From: Cryptomeria japonica
Taxonomy: Eukaryota; Streptophyta; Pinopsida; Cupressales; Cupressaceae
Reading direction: 5' to 3'
DNA: 62,000 nucleotides
Assembly (NCBI RefSeq): GCF_030272615.1
Contig: NC_081413.1
Location: 607,824,209-607,886,208, forward strand
Shown here piece after piece: positions 35,743 through 48,034 of the stretch; position 1 is the first letter of the stretch; each line of letters begins with the position of its first letter. The notes below the pieces were generated by a model. That model worked only from the letters and a program-made list of their open reading frames with translations, was not told the DNA's origin and made no database searches. The position numbers were made by a program, and so were the translations under genes.

Positions 35743-37245
35743 TGTTGGCATATGTGCAGAGCATGATGACATGATGATATTTTATGTTGTCATTGATGTC
35801 AATATATTGATGTATGAACCGATATGTTGTAGTAAGCAAACTAGAAAGAGAATCGGTATGATGATGTAAACCGGTATTTGTGAAAAAGTAAAGCGGTATG
35901 TTTGTTCAAGGTGAACCGGTATGTTGGAATGAGAACCGGTAAATTGAAGTTTTGTATTAGGGTTTCATTTGGCATGACAACCTGTTCTTCAGGGTTTCTG
36001 GTTGATGCATTCCAAGATTTTTTTATTCAACCGATGACATCTTGTGATGAGTTATCATTGTAATGAAGACCAGATAAGTGTTGCCATGTTAGCCTTGTGC
36101 GCGTGAAGGATTTCCTTGAGGATCTCGCATGGAGATTGATCCTATCTACCTCGGGAATGTGCGAAGTCTCTGTAAACGGTAGAGAGCGTGTGATGACTTA
36201 TCAACTTCCTGAAGCGGAAAAGAATGAATGTTGGAGAACATCTTGAGATCTGTTCAAGACTATTGTATTTGATGCAGTGTGATTAACGGTAAGGATTGAA
36301 CCAACTGGATTGTAAAACCTAAATGTTTAGTGTTTAGGGTTTATGCTACTGACCTACCCATTTCCTATAAGGTAGATGATGTTTTTCATTTTGAAGTTGT
36401 TGACAAATGGTATGTGTGTATCCCAGTGAGTGATACTTGATTCTTCCTAGACTGGAGAAGTGTGTTGATACCTGCAGAGTGTGATTGCAGAAGAAAAGGA
36501 GCTAAAGTGGATCTTCCTTGGCATTGAGTGTTGTTATCAGATCAGTGTATTACCTGTTGACTTCTAACCATTTCAACAGTTGGAAAATCCCTTAACCGGG
36601 TAGCTTTAACAAGATTTTGTGTAAATCCTTTAACAGGGTGACTCAATTCAATGAGTTCTTCAAATATTCTTGCAAGGTAACCTCTAACAGGGTTCTAACC
36701 TTTAACTGAGTATTTAGCCATCCCTTAACTGGGTGATCCCTAACAGGATCGGTTCCTAGCAGAACCTATTGTAACAGTCTTTAACCGGACTAGGCTCCTA
36801 ACAGAGCGGACTTTAAAAGAGTTCAAAGAGTAGCTTGTGGGTATTCATCCCCACCGTGGTTTTTCCCAGTTGGGTTTCCACGTGCAAAATCAGTGTGTCA
36901 TGTGTGATGCCTTTCATGTGATGGTTTCATGTTTTATGTCAAACTGGTAAAATATGTTGAACTAGCAGTCATTATATTTTTGAAGATAGATTACCTATTT
37001 ATGCATAAGGGTGAAGTGGAAATGAGGTATTAGATTGTATGGAAAGCTAAGGGTTACCTGTTTATGTCTTTCACATTCTCACTGTGTTTTACGGATAGTA
37101 ATCTGGTGTAGACCGGTGTTAGTGCTTGCCAGTCAAAGTGCAGTGTTTGCAGTCAAACCGGTTTAGGAAAAGTGTTTTTACCTGTACTGATTCACCTTGC
37201 CTCTCAGTACCGGTTTGGTACTAACTGTTCATCATTTATTCATCA
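35743..37245 (+). mobile_element. 3' LTR of copia element A
   Basis: Begins TGTTGGCATATGTGCAGAGC after the polypurine tract; the end is placed at CATCA near 37245 by comparison with the LTR at 46038-47519. About 1.5 kb. The middle (36.59-36.83 kb) contains many short direct repeats of the type TTAACCGGGT or TAACAGGGT. Near the end are GATTCACC, CTCTCAGTACCGG and TTTGGTACTA, shared with the other LTR. The 5' copy is not in the window. Confidence 0.8.
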
Positions 37246-37269
37246 GTTTTCAGATCGGTTATAGGATTG

Positions 37270-37866
37270 GTTCCTGCACTCTCTGGCTAAATGATTGATC
37301 TTATGGCAAATGAAACATGCCATACCAATTGTTTTCCATGGTCCTCCATTGTTTCTCTAACCCATTCTCATCCTGCAATTCGCTGCAACATGACCGAAAT
37401 TACCACAAGTGGAATATGTGGCATTGAGCTAATTACTCTTTCTATTAAGGCTAACCAGTTTGGGTGGAGATATTGATGCATTTGTCTTGAACATGCATTC
37501 TTTACCTTTGTGTCCATATTTATTGCATGTAAAGAAATATCCATTAAAGCTTCTTCTACTAGACATGCTACTTGATCAATATTTACACTCATAAGAAGTG
37601 TGTCCATACTTGTGACAGTTATAGCAATAACCATCAAAGGTGAATGACTTCTTGTGATTGACCGCTCGATATCTACAGACATCAGACTTATGACCCGGTT
37701 TACCACAATAATTGCAAGAAGATTTAGAAAACTTCATACCTTTTATTCCTGATTTATCCCTTTTATCATCCTTCCTCCTCTTGGAATTAGATGATTCTCC
37801 TATTTCCAATGGCCACAAAGGGTCCACTTCTTTCAAAAGAGGTGATTTTGCCACTTTTGGGTCCAA
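37270..37866 (-). pseudogene. Zinc-knuckle (CCHC) gag-type fragment
   Basis: Minus strand, one frame with a few stops. After a basic linker (SKRRKDDKRDKSGIKGMKF) come CNYCGKPGHKSDVC and CYNCHKYGHTSYEC. Then come TCNKYGHKGKEC and TCGNFGHVAANC, both with the first Cys lost, and CFICHKINHLAREC. That is five tandem CX2CX4HX4C knuckles, three intact. This is the nucleocapsid part of a retrotransposon gag or a plant CCHC protein. The fragment abuts the LTR of element A, so it may be part of the element into which A inserted. No protease follows. Confidence 0.75.
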
Positions 37867-39713
37867 ATGGGAATGTGCATCAAAAGTCAGTTTTGGCTTT
37901 CACTAAAGAGGGTAACTTTCAATTTTCAATCAGAGAGGAAAAAAGTGAACTTTTTTAGTCAAAGATTTGCAGCGACCAAAAGAGGAAACATTGGCAAAGT
38001 GCAGATTTTGAAGTGACAAGTGCCTGAAACTGGTATTTTCAGATTTTTTGACACACTTTTCTAGTAGGGGTGTAGAAGCAAATTTTAGAAAATTTGTAAA
38101 GAAGAAGAGTGCAGATTTTTCAGTAGTGCATATTTCAAGGGGAATACGTGTCATTTTCAAAGATGCCTTAGGGTTTTTTCTTTAGGTCTTCTTTTGATTT
38201 ATATTATTTTATTCTTCTCAATTCTAATCATTTTTAATGCAACTTTTTGTAAGTGCTGGAAGCAAGACTTTAATGCGCAGTCCTGATTTAGTGTAGTTTG
38301 AATTTTCTCTTTCAACATGCAATATTTTGTTATTTCAAATAGTCATAACCAATGTGCTAGCAAGTTTCTCAAGCTTTCCAAAGGTTGTCTCCTACATTTA
38401 TTTTTCTCATTTTATGAAATATATGATCAAGAATCATTTTATTCTATCTTAACAAGTTTGGTGTCATTTTTTCTTTCAGCTTCTCTTCAAGGAAGATATT
38501 AAAATGCTTAAAATAGAATGAGAAATGGTATTATGTATATGCAGGATCTTTAAGCATGGTTGCAAGAAAGCTTCAATGGAGAGTTTCAATGCCATGCATT
38601 GATACTTTGATCTAGCTGGTTATGTTTCACATTGTTTCAGTTTCAAGGTTTCTTGTTGTGGGGTGACTCTGCTGCCCTGATAAGGCGCTATTCATGGGGC
38701 TTGCACCTAGTTTTCAGAGTAATCATTTTATTCAAAATCTCTTTTCTTTTCTGCATTGGGAGTAGGATTAGTGTAGAAACCCCCCTCAATGAAGTGCATA
38801 GATTCTTAGAAACTAAGGTTAAAGACAAAACTAGGAGTTCATCCATCTTCCTTAGTATATTTTCATTGAGATTATCTATTGTAGATGTAATGTCTTGAGT
38901 ATTTTGATGATGTTAGTTATTTTGACATTGCATAGGTTCACCTACCTTGGTCTCACAAATAAAAAAGTGTAGGAGATCTCAGTCGCCGTGATTGGATCTC
39001 GTTCATTGGCCAAATCCTTCTTTGAGTTTGTTGATGAGTTAGTGAAAATTCCTCTAGATCTCATAGACTGATGGTTTGGGAAGCAAAAGATTGGCGACTC
39101 TACTGGGAATAAGCTTGCCTAAAGCTTATTGAGCCACCCATGAGTCTATGGTTGCATGGTTTTGATCTTGTAAGGTGTCTTGTAGTAGCTTGTCTAAAGA
39201 AAAATCAAATGACTTTGATGTTGGAAAAGACCCATAATGGAAAACTACTTTGAACAACTCTCTACTATTCAAAATTTATTCCTCTACAAGGAGGTGGTGA
39301 TACTATTATAAAATAACATGATAAAGAACAAAGAAGAGCTCTAGTTGTGATGAAGTTCTCAATCCAAACAAAGAGACCAAATGCTGTTGTATTTTCTAGG
39401 TATTCTTCTTTTGAGAAGTTTTGCAAAAACCATAAAATTTTGAAGTTCTAAAATGTTCCCTTATTCAATGTTGAAGCAATAGTTAGAAGGGAAAGATTTG
39501 TATTTCCAGCTATCATACTTCTTTTTGTAAGTTTTGTTCTTGAGTTTGTGTCAAGGAGAAGTGTGTTATGGTGTTAAATAGGTTCTTTCAAAGGGTCTTA
39601 AGTCTAATTTTTCAGTCTTTATGTGCTAAATTTTCTTAAGACTTTATTGTAAAAGTTATCAAGTGTGTGTAACTGTGATGTTTGTATGAGAAGCTTGTAA
39701 AGACAAGAAATAT
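37867..39713. other. Spacer with a PBS-like sequence
   Basis: No supported ORF. At 39091-39108 the sequence TTGGCGACTCTACTGGGA closely resembles the PBS of Ogre-type gypsy elements (complementary to a tRNA-Arg, as I recall that family). The preceding sequence could therefore be the remnant of an LTR, but no start could be placed. Confidence 0.4.
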
Positions 39714-40514
39714 ATATGGTCATTATCAGAGTTTACTTTAGTGGTGAATATTCACCAATGGTAAATTTTTCACCTCGGCCATGTCGGAAATGGCGAATAT
39801 TTTGTACCGACTGGGGGTGGCTATGTCGCCAGAACATTATCAATTTCCGTCAAAGTCACGGCCCGATCGCCATATGTTTTATGCAATTAAATGTTTCTAT
39901 GCGATGATTTTGCCAATACAATATATGGTGGACACGTGGTAAATTTAATTTTTTCACCTACACTCTCCGAGGTTGCCTTAATAGATGACCTTAATTCGCC
40001 TATAGGCATGTGAAGATTGTTAGCCAGGGGGACCTAATTCGCCCAACATCTTGCCGACACGTGTCTCCATTCACCTCAACTTTTGCCAACTATATTGTAT
40101 TTGCCTATTATTTGGACGACCTATCATTGCCTCAAAAATTATATAAGTCGTATTTGGACGACCTATAATCGCCTCAAAAATTACATAAGTCATGTTATAG
40201 TTACGCGGGATTCGCCAAATATTTGTATACCATATAAAATTCCCACAAAATTCGCCATATAAGGATTGGTATAAATACATGCAAAGATCAGATCTATCTC
40301 AACACAATCTGGTGGTTTCTAGGCTCTAAATTTTGATCAATGGCGAAGTTTCAGACCAAGGAAAATCATTGTTGTTGATTGCATTGGTGACTGCTAGTGA
40401 CCTAAATCCTAAAGGTGAGCGATCATATTTTTGAAGTGGTATGGTATACATTATAGTCTATTATTGCTTCTTCAACAAATTGATATTTTTTTGGCAGCCT
40501 TTATTTCATTGGAG
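39714..40514 (+). mobile_element. 5' region of a hAT-like DNA transposon
   Basis: Sequence upstream of a hAT-type transposase start. It contains repeated TCGCC or GGCGA words (at least eight between 39.79 and 40.26 kb) and a 42-bp unit repeated twice at 40109-40192 (TATTTGGACGACCTAT, then TGCCTCAAAAATTA). A candidate terminus is TAGTGGTGAATATTCACC at about 39734, which fits the loose hAT terminal pattern T/C-A-A/G-N-G, but no matching right terminus was found. Confidence 0.4.
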
Positions 40515-41703
40515 ATGTCGAATAGGAAGAGGGGTAGGAAACCTGAATGTGGGGAAGGCCAGGAGAGGCCAACAAAAAGAAGAATGTTGTCTTCGTACTT
40601 TGGCATTGGAAAAGATTGTGGTGAAAAACAGGAAGGTACATCATCACAAGTACAAGTACAAAATTTGCCACTTGCACCGCATGTTGAAGATGGCGGTGAA
40701 CCTGATATCTCAGATCAGGATGATCTTGAAGAAGATTATCTGGTAGATACCCAAGTTAGCCGGAATGATATAATCGACTTGGGTGATAATTCCATTGATG
40801 ATAATGTACAAAAGGGGAAAAGAAAAGCCATATCAAAAAAGGGTGAACCACAACCAAAAGAGGATCGAGAGTGGGACATGTCAGCAAGGAATTTTCAAAT
40901 TAATTGGGCATCAAAGTATCCATTCATTGAACCAGTGGAGAATCCAATCGAAGGCGAGCCTCCAATAGAATGCAGGTGTAAGATTTGCACTTGGAAACAT
41001 ATCAAGGAAATTAGGTTGTAGCTAAAATTTGATACCATAGAAAAGCATATGGGTAAAGTTTATGAAAAAAAAATGATAGACGGGGTTGAAAAATCAGTGA
41101 TAAGATGCAAAACAAAGGAGGAATGTAAGCATGTGAGGAATGTCGAAGAGTATTACACTTTTTGAAAGTTCCTAACTATCCTAATAGACACTGGTCAATA
41201 AATAGTGGATGGGAATGGGCAAGTTGTCTTGCTGAGGTTGAAAAAGAAAATGTAAAGGAAAAAATAAGAGAGTCAAACTTTATTACATTTTCTTTAGACA
41301 AAGTTACGGCAGTAGACAATACTTCATGGGTATGCATGCATGTTTATACTATAGAGAATCATACCCGCCAACCTCATCTACTATGTGTTGCTAAAATGAA
41401 GGAGAGTGCGACAGCGGAAAATTTATTTCAACTAGTAAAGAGAAGTTTAATTGAATATGGAGGTATGTATGACATGATGGTAGCCAAAAAATTGGTTTGT
41501 GTTGGAGCAGATGAAGCTTCAGTAATGCAAGGTCACAGGAACGGTCTTTGTACAAAGATTGAAACTTCATTTTCATCGTACATTACTTCAATTCACTGCA
41601 TGGCTCACAGAATGAATCTAGCTTTTGGAAATGTGAGCAAGTTTCCTTCAGTTAAAAAAATTGAAATTTTAATCAGAGAGCTCTACTCACACTTCTGTCA
41701 AAA
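40515..41703 (+). pseudogene. hAT-like transposase, N-terminal two-thirds
   Basis: ATG 40515 (MSNRKRGRKPE). An acidic region is followed by a short zinc-finger-like segment (CRCKICTWKHIKEIRL) and a stop TAG at 41019. After a shift near 41160 a long frame opens: WSINSGWEWASCLAEVE, then ITFSLDKVTAVDNTSWVCMH, then KLVCVGADEASVMQGHRNGL, then SIHCMAHRMNLAFGNVSKF. These match the RNase H-like core of hAT-type transposases with candidate catalytic Asp residues in SLD and GAD and the conserved H-C-x-A-H-R-x-N-L block. At about 41700 the reading passes without a stop into copia Gag. The C-terminal dimerisation domain reappears at 47.5 kb. Confidence 0.75.
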
Positions 41704-44700
41704 GAGGGAAGGTCCAAAATTCAATAGAGATAATTTCAATATATGGAAAGACAGAATGAAGATATACATCAGAAGCATGGGTGCTCAACACTGGAGCTAT
41801 GTTGAGAATGTTTATGTTGCCCCTACCGGTACTCTCACCGATGACCAAAAGAGAGAGATGCAAGAGAATGGGCAAGTCATGGAAGCCCTAATTAGTAGTT
41901 TATCTGACATTGAGTTTATTGATGTCCAAGATAAAGTAAATCCCAAAGAAGTATGGGATACTCTTGAAAATATCTATGGTGGTGATGAGCATGTAAAACA
42001 AGCTAATGAAGAAAGCCTTAGAGGGAAGTTTGAAGACATGCAGATGGTTGAAGGTGAGACCATTGAACAGTATGGAATAAGAATCAAAGCCGTTGTCAGA
42101 GATATCAAGAGTGTAGGTGGTAAAATGGAAGATTCCACTATGGTAAGCAAAGTTCTGATATCCTTATTACCGGTCTATGCAATAAGGGTTGTTGCTATCC
42201 AAGAGTTAAGATCAATAGACAAGACTAAGGTATCCCTAGACTCCATCATTGCAAAGTTGACAAGCTATGAGCTAAATAGTTTTGATGGTAGTGTTCAAAA
42301 GATTGAATCAGCTTTTAAAGCTTCTATTGTACCATCCAGAAAAGGAAAAGAAGCAAGCACCAGTGGTGAACCAAGACAGAGCAGAGAAATGGATGATGAG
42401 GAGATTTTGATGGAATTTGAAGCTCTTCTTGCCAAGAAACTTCCTAAAGGAACCGGTAAATACAAAGGTAAGCTCCCTTTGAAATGCTTCTCTTGTAACT
42501 GGATAGGACATATTGTTGTAAACTATCCTAATGGTGACAACAAGGACAAACCAGAAAGGTTCAAGAAATTCAAAGGAGGAAACTGGAGAAACTATTTTGT
42601 GGCAGTTGATGAAGGTGTCATAGATGAGGAATCAGAAGATGAAGAAAATGAAGATATTGTGTTTGTTGCTATCAAGGAAGATGTGTCAGACAAGAAGGCT
42701 CTTGTCTCCCACTTTGATAGTTCCAATGAGTGGATTATTGACAGTGGTTGTTCTCACCATATGACTGGTGACCGGAGCAAGTTTCTATCCTTGGAAGAGT
42801 ATTATGGTGGTGTGGTTCACTTTGGTAATGATGCACCATGTATGGTCAAAGGCAGAGGGTCCATCTCTCTAAATGGAAAGAGTAGTGTTGACAATATGTA
42901 TTGGGTTGATGGTCTCAGACACAACCTTCTAAATGTTTCCCAGCTGAATGATAGTGGTCTCACTCTAGAATTCAAGAATGGAGTGTGCAGAATTAAAGGA
43001 AAGAATGGTGAATTAGTGGCCACTGGCATGCAAACCAAAGGTAACATATTTCAGTTGAATGCAAATATCAATACATGTCTTATGGCCAATTTCGATGACA
43101 GATGGATATGGCATAGGAGACTCTGCTGTGTAAACTTTGATAACATTATGAAGGCCGGTAAGATCAAGGCAATTAGAGGGTTGTTGGTGCTGAGCAAACT
43201 GAAAAATACCTTGTGCAGAGAGTGTCAACTAGGGAAAATGTCTTCCTCAACCTTTAAAGGTAAACCTTTCACTGCTGACAATTTACTTGATCTTGTGCAT
43301 ACTGATTTGTGTGGTCCTATGAAAACTAGGAGTGTGCAGGGTGATAGCTACTTCATGATTCTCACTGATGACTGCTCAAGAATGATGTGGGTCACATTCT
43401 TGAAAGATAAGTCTGAAGCTTTTGGAAAGTTCAAAGCTTTTAGAGCATTAGTGGAGAAGGAAAGCGGTAAAAGGATCAAGTGCCTTAGAACTGATCAAGG
43501 AGGGGAATTCACTTTCAGTGAATTCAACAAGTACTGTGAAGAACATGGCATCAAGAGGCAATTGTCTACCCCCTAGACTCCATAGCAGAATGGCCTAGTA
43601 GAGAGAAATAACTAGACTGTGGTTGAAGCAGCAAGAGCAATGCTAATTCAAGGAAAGGTTGCTCACACCTTTTGGAGAGAAGCGGTGAGCACTGCAGTAT
43701 ACATAATGAACCGGGTACTCATCAAGAAAGGTAAGGATAAAACTCCTTATGAGTATTGGACCGGTAAGACACTTGTGGTTAGCTACTTTAGAGTGTTTGG
43801 TAGCAAATGTTACATCAAGAGGAGCGAATACCAGAGCAAATTTGATGCAAAATGTGATGAGGGAATATTCCTTGGGTATTCCACCAAGAGAAAAGCTCTC
43901 AAGTGTTACAATAATAGGACTCAGAGAATTATGGAAAGCATCAATGTGAGAGTTGATGAAACCTCTGAGAAAATTGAGGAAACTAGCAGTGAGCAAGTGG
44001 TAAATGAACCGGTTGTAACCTTTTGGGAACCGGTGGCTAGTCAACCAAGTACCAGTAACAACGTTCCTACACCTATAGATGTAGATGCTGATACTGATGG
44101 AGATGAGGATGAAGAAGAAAAGAAAGAGGGATCTGTTAAGATCATTCCTTGGTATGTCAAGTTGAATCATGATCCTAAGCAAATCATAGGAGATAAGGAT
44201 GCAGGAATCCTTACAAGAAGAAAGGTTAGAGAAAACTCATGTATGATCTCTAAATTTGAGCCTAAATCATTCAAAGAGGCACATAAAGATGAAGACTGTA
44301 TCAAGGCAATGGAAGAGGAACTTGACTAGATAGAGAGAAATGGTACATGGTCTTTGGTACCTAGATCGAAGCATAAAAATGTCATTGGTACCAAATGGGT
44401 TTTCAGAAATAAGTTGAATGAGGATGGCACAGTGATTAGAAACAAAGCCAGATTGGTGTGTAAAGGATATGCCCAAGAAGAAGGAGAAGACTATGGAGAA
44501 ACCTTTGCTCCTGTAGCTAGATTGGAAGGAGTTCATATGCTTCTTGCATATGTAGCTTTTAAAGGATTCAAAGTATATCAAATGAAAGTAAAATCTGCAT
44601 TCCTAAATGGTGTACTTGAAGAGGAGGTGTACATAGAGCAACCAGATGGGTTTTCCCTATCTAAAGATAGTGACATGGTGTGTAGGCTACACAAAGCCTT

Positions 44701-45792
44701 ATATGGTCTAAAGCAGGCACCTAGAGCTTGGTATGAATGCTTGCACTCCCATCTTGTGAAGATTGGATTTGAGAGAACAAGCGAAGATAGCAATATCTAC
44801 TTGAAATATGAAGGAGATCAGATCTTGATATGTGAAGTATTTGTTGATGACATTATCTTTGGTGGAGATGACAAGACGAGTCATGAGTTTGCAGATGAGA
44901 TGAAGAAAGAGTTTGAGATGTCACTCATAGGGGAGATTAAGTTCTTCATTGGACTGCAGATTTAGCAGATGAAAGATGGAATCTTTATCACTCAGTCCAA
45001 GTATGTCAAAGAGGTGTTGAAGACCTTTGGCATGGAAGATAGAAAACCGTTTGGTACACCGTTGGTGACCGGTTGTAAACTATCCAAAGAGGATGACTCA
45101 GCATTGGTTAATGAGAAGGAATAGTGATCAATGATTGGTAAGTTACATTATGTAGTGCATAGTAGACCAGATATTGCACATGCAGTTGGCATTACTGCAA
45201 GGTTCCAAAAAAGTCCAAGAGAATCCCACTTGGTTGCAGTCAAGTGGATTCTTAGGTATTTGAAGGGAACTATTGATTATGGATTGTGGTATCCATATAG
45301 CAAGGATTTCAACTTGAAAGTATTCACAGATGCTAATTGGGCAGGTAATGTGGATGATCGGAAGAGCACAACTGGTGGTGCATTCTTTCTTGGTGGTAGA
45401 CTGGTCTCATGGATGAGTAAGAAGTAGAGTTGTATCTCTCAGTCTACAGCAGAAGCAGAGTATGTTGCAACTTTCATGAACTGCACTCAGACAATTTGGA
45501 TGAAGCATTATTAAATGGCTTCAAAGTTCGTGTATCTAAACTGGTAAGTATATTTTGTGACAATACTAGCACAATTAACATCTCCAAGAATCCGGTTTTA
45601 CATTCTAGAACCAAGCACTTTGAGCTTAAGTATCATTTCTCGAGGGAAAAGATTCAGAACAAAGAGATTGCACTGGAACATGTTTCCAGTAAGGAGCAGT
45701 TAGCAGACATATTCACCAAGCCTCTCCCAAAGGCTACATTTATGTACTTAAGAGGTGAATTAGGGGTGCTGCCCCTTCAGGAGGTGAACTAA
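41704..45792 (+). pseudogene. pol: Ty1/copia element F polyprotein, 5'-truncated
   Basis: Begins inside Gag (PKFNRDNFNIWKDRMKIY) with no LTR, PBS or ATG before it. Gag ends with the zinc knuckle CFSCNWIGHIVVNYPNGD, in which two of the four ligands appear altered. Protease: WIIDSGCSHHMTGD, active site D-S-G. GAG-pre-integrase: WIWHRRLCC. Integrase: [64 protein letters not shown]. RNase H: KVFTDANWAGN, STAEAEYVAT, LADIFTKPLPKA. Stops are mainly TAG (43574, 43583, 43613, 44327, 44963, 45425). A one-base loss lies near 45508 and the natural TAA is at 45790. Best copy of this copia family here. Confidence 0.93.
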
Positions 45793-45929
45793 AGGTATAT
45801 GCTCCACATCAGTCAAGTATTGCATAGTCAAAAAAAATTTTAGGATTGATGTGTTGAAGGATGCTACTCCTCAGGGGGAGTAGCATAATGGAATAGGGAA
45901 GCTTGTGCCTCCACTTTGGCATTGTTGTC

Positions 45930-46037
45930 AAAGGGGGAGAAGAAGTGAAGCGGAGAAGATATCTATAGAAATTGGGGGAGAAGATGTGAAGCGGAGAGAT
46001 ATCTTTGTATATTACCATCAATGCCAAAGGGGGAGAT
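45930..46037 (+). other. Two polypurine tracts of element F
   Basis: AAAGGGGGAG at 45930-45939 and 46026-46035; the second is followed at once by the LTR. The first is preceded by TTGGCATTGTTGTC, identical in element A. Confidence 0.8.
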
Positions 46038-47519
46038 TGTTGGCATTATGTGAACCGGTATGAGGACATGATGACATTGTATGTTGTCATTGATGTCAAT
46101 ATGTTGAAGAAGAGAGAATCAGCATGTTACCAAGAACCGGTATATGTGAGAACTGGTATATGTGCCAAAGTGAAGTGGTGTGTTTGTTCAAGGTGAACCT
46201 GCATGTGGTTATGGGAACCGGTACATGGAAGCTTTATATGACTACTGGTTGGTAGTCTCAACTTCAGGGTTTCCGGTTGAAGTGCTTCAAGCCTGTGTGA
46301 CTCAACTAGTGACTTTGTGTGATGAGTTAAGCATTGTAACGAAGAACAGATCATGTTGCCACATCAGGCTTGTGCGCGTGAAGGATCTTGCATGAAGGAG
46401 ATTGTTCCTATCGGGAATGTGCAAAGTTTGTAAACGGTGAAAACACATGATGGGTTATCAGCCACCATGAAAGTGGTGGTAAATGAATGATGGAGAATGT
46501 CTTGAGATCGGTTCAAGACTGATGCATTTAATGCAATGTGCTCAACGGTCATGATTGAACCATTTGAATTGCTTAACCTAACAGGCTTAGGGTTTAGGGT
46601 TTATGCTACCGACCTGTCTGTTTCCTATAAGGTCGATGTTGTGTTTCTTTCTGAGGTTGTTGGCAAAAGTTGTGTGTATGTATCCAAGTGAAGAGATACG
46701 TGATTCTTTCCAGACTAGAGGAGAGAAGTGATACCTACAAAGTGTAAGTGCAAAAGGTGAAGAGGAGCTAAAGAGGATCTGCATTGGCATTGAGTGTTGT
46801 TACCATATCATTGTAATACCTGTTGATCTCTAACCACTTCAATAGTTGGGAAATCCCTTAACATGGTAGCTTTAACCGGCTTACTATAAATCCTTTGATA
46901 GGGTGACTCAAAACCATTGAGTTCTTGAAATCCTCTAACAAGGTAACCTTTAACAGGGTTTAACCCTTAACCGATTATTCTAGCCAACCCTTAACTGGTT
47001 GATCCCTAACAAGATCGGTTCCTAACAAAACCTATTGTATCAGTCTCTAACCGGACAAGGCTCCTAACAGAGTGGACTTCTAAAGAGTTCAAAAACAACT
47101 TGTGGGTATTCATCCCCACCGTGATTTTTTCCAGTTGGGTTTCCACATGAAAAAGTTTGTGTGTCATGTGTGGTGTTATTCATATGATAGTTTAAGTGAT
47201 GTGTGTCTAAAGGTAAATCATGTTAATCTAGTTGTTTATATATTTATGATGATAGATTACCTATTCGTGCACTAGGGTGAAATGGAAATGAAGTATTAGA
47301 TTGTAGGAAAAGATAAGTGTCAACCGGTTTATGCTTGTCTCAGTTATTCTAGGCTTTGCCAGTTGTACTCTGTTTAAGACCGGTGTTACTGTTTGTCTGC
47401 CAAAGCATAGTGTCTGCTGACAAATCGGTTTTAGGAATGTGTTTTTGTCTGTACTGATTCACCCCCCCCCCTCTTAGTACTGGTTTGGTACTATCCATTC
47501 ATCATTGAGTTATCATCAT
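46038..47519 (+). mobile_element. 3' LTR of copia element F
   Basis: Begins TGTTGGCATTATGTGAACCGG; the end is placed at about 47519 (ATCATCA), where hAT-type coding sequence follows within 20 bp. It is collinear with the LTR at 35743-37245, including the TTAACCGG/TAACAGGG repeat zone (46.85-47.10 kb), GATTCACC plus a C tract near 47462, and TTTGGTACTA. Confidence 0.85.
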
Positions 47520-48034
47520 CTCATTTTGCATACACTATGAGAGAACAATATGCCAAAATGGAGAACCCCCGCGAAGAGGGATTAGTAACAAGGCTTTGGA
47601 AAACTATAGCTGAGAACAAAACGTTGTGTGATTCAATGCCAAAATATGTGAAGCTTGTTGATTTATGTCTTACCATGATATTGGGTTCGGTGGAAGATGA
47701 GAGAGTTTTCAGTGCTTTGGGGTTCCTAAAATCAAAGCTAAGAAACAAACTAGACAAAAATTTGGAAAATTCCTTGAGGCTCTATACATCTAGGTATGAT
47801 GTCCACACTTTTCCTTACGATAGGGCACTGTAAATCTGGAGGTCCAAATGTGAAAGAAGAGGTTTGGGAAACACTTCAAACTAAAGTGCCAGTGGGACTA
47901 TTGCCCCATGTACTGGACCGTCACCTACTGATAGCATTGAGATGCAGTTCGGCAAAGGTATGCAGACTCGGAGTGGAGAAACTCAAACCATAAACAAGAA
48001 TCAAGAAAGCTCTGAATTTGATGAGGATGAATGA
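47520..48034 (+). pseudogene. hAT-like transposase, C-terminal dimerisation domain
   Basis: Reads MREQYAKMENPREEGLVT, then YVKLVDLCLTMILGSVEDER, then VFSALGFLKSKLRNKLDKNL, then a tail ending EFDEDE and TGA at 48032. The block V-E-D-E-R-V-F-S-A-L with following K-S-K-L-R-N-K-L is the hAT C-terminal dimerisation signature. It has two TAA stops (47831 and about 47887). Together with the N-terminal part at 40.5-41.7 kb it flanks the copia insertion. The middle of the transposase is missing, so there was deletion as well as insertion. Confidence 0.8.
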
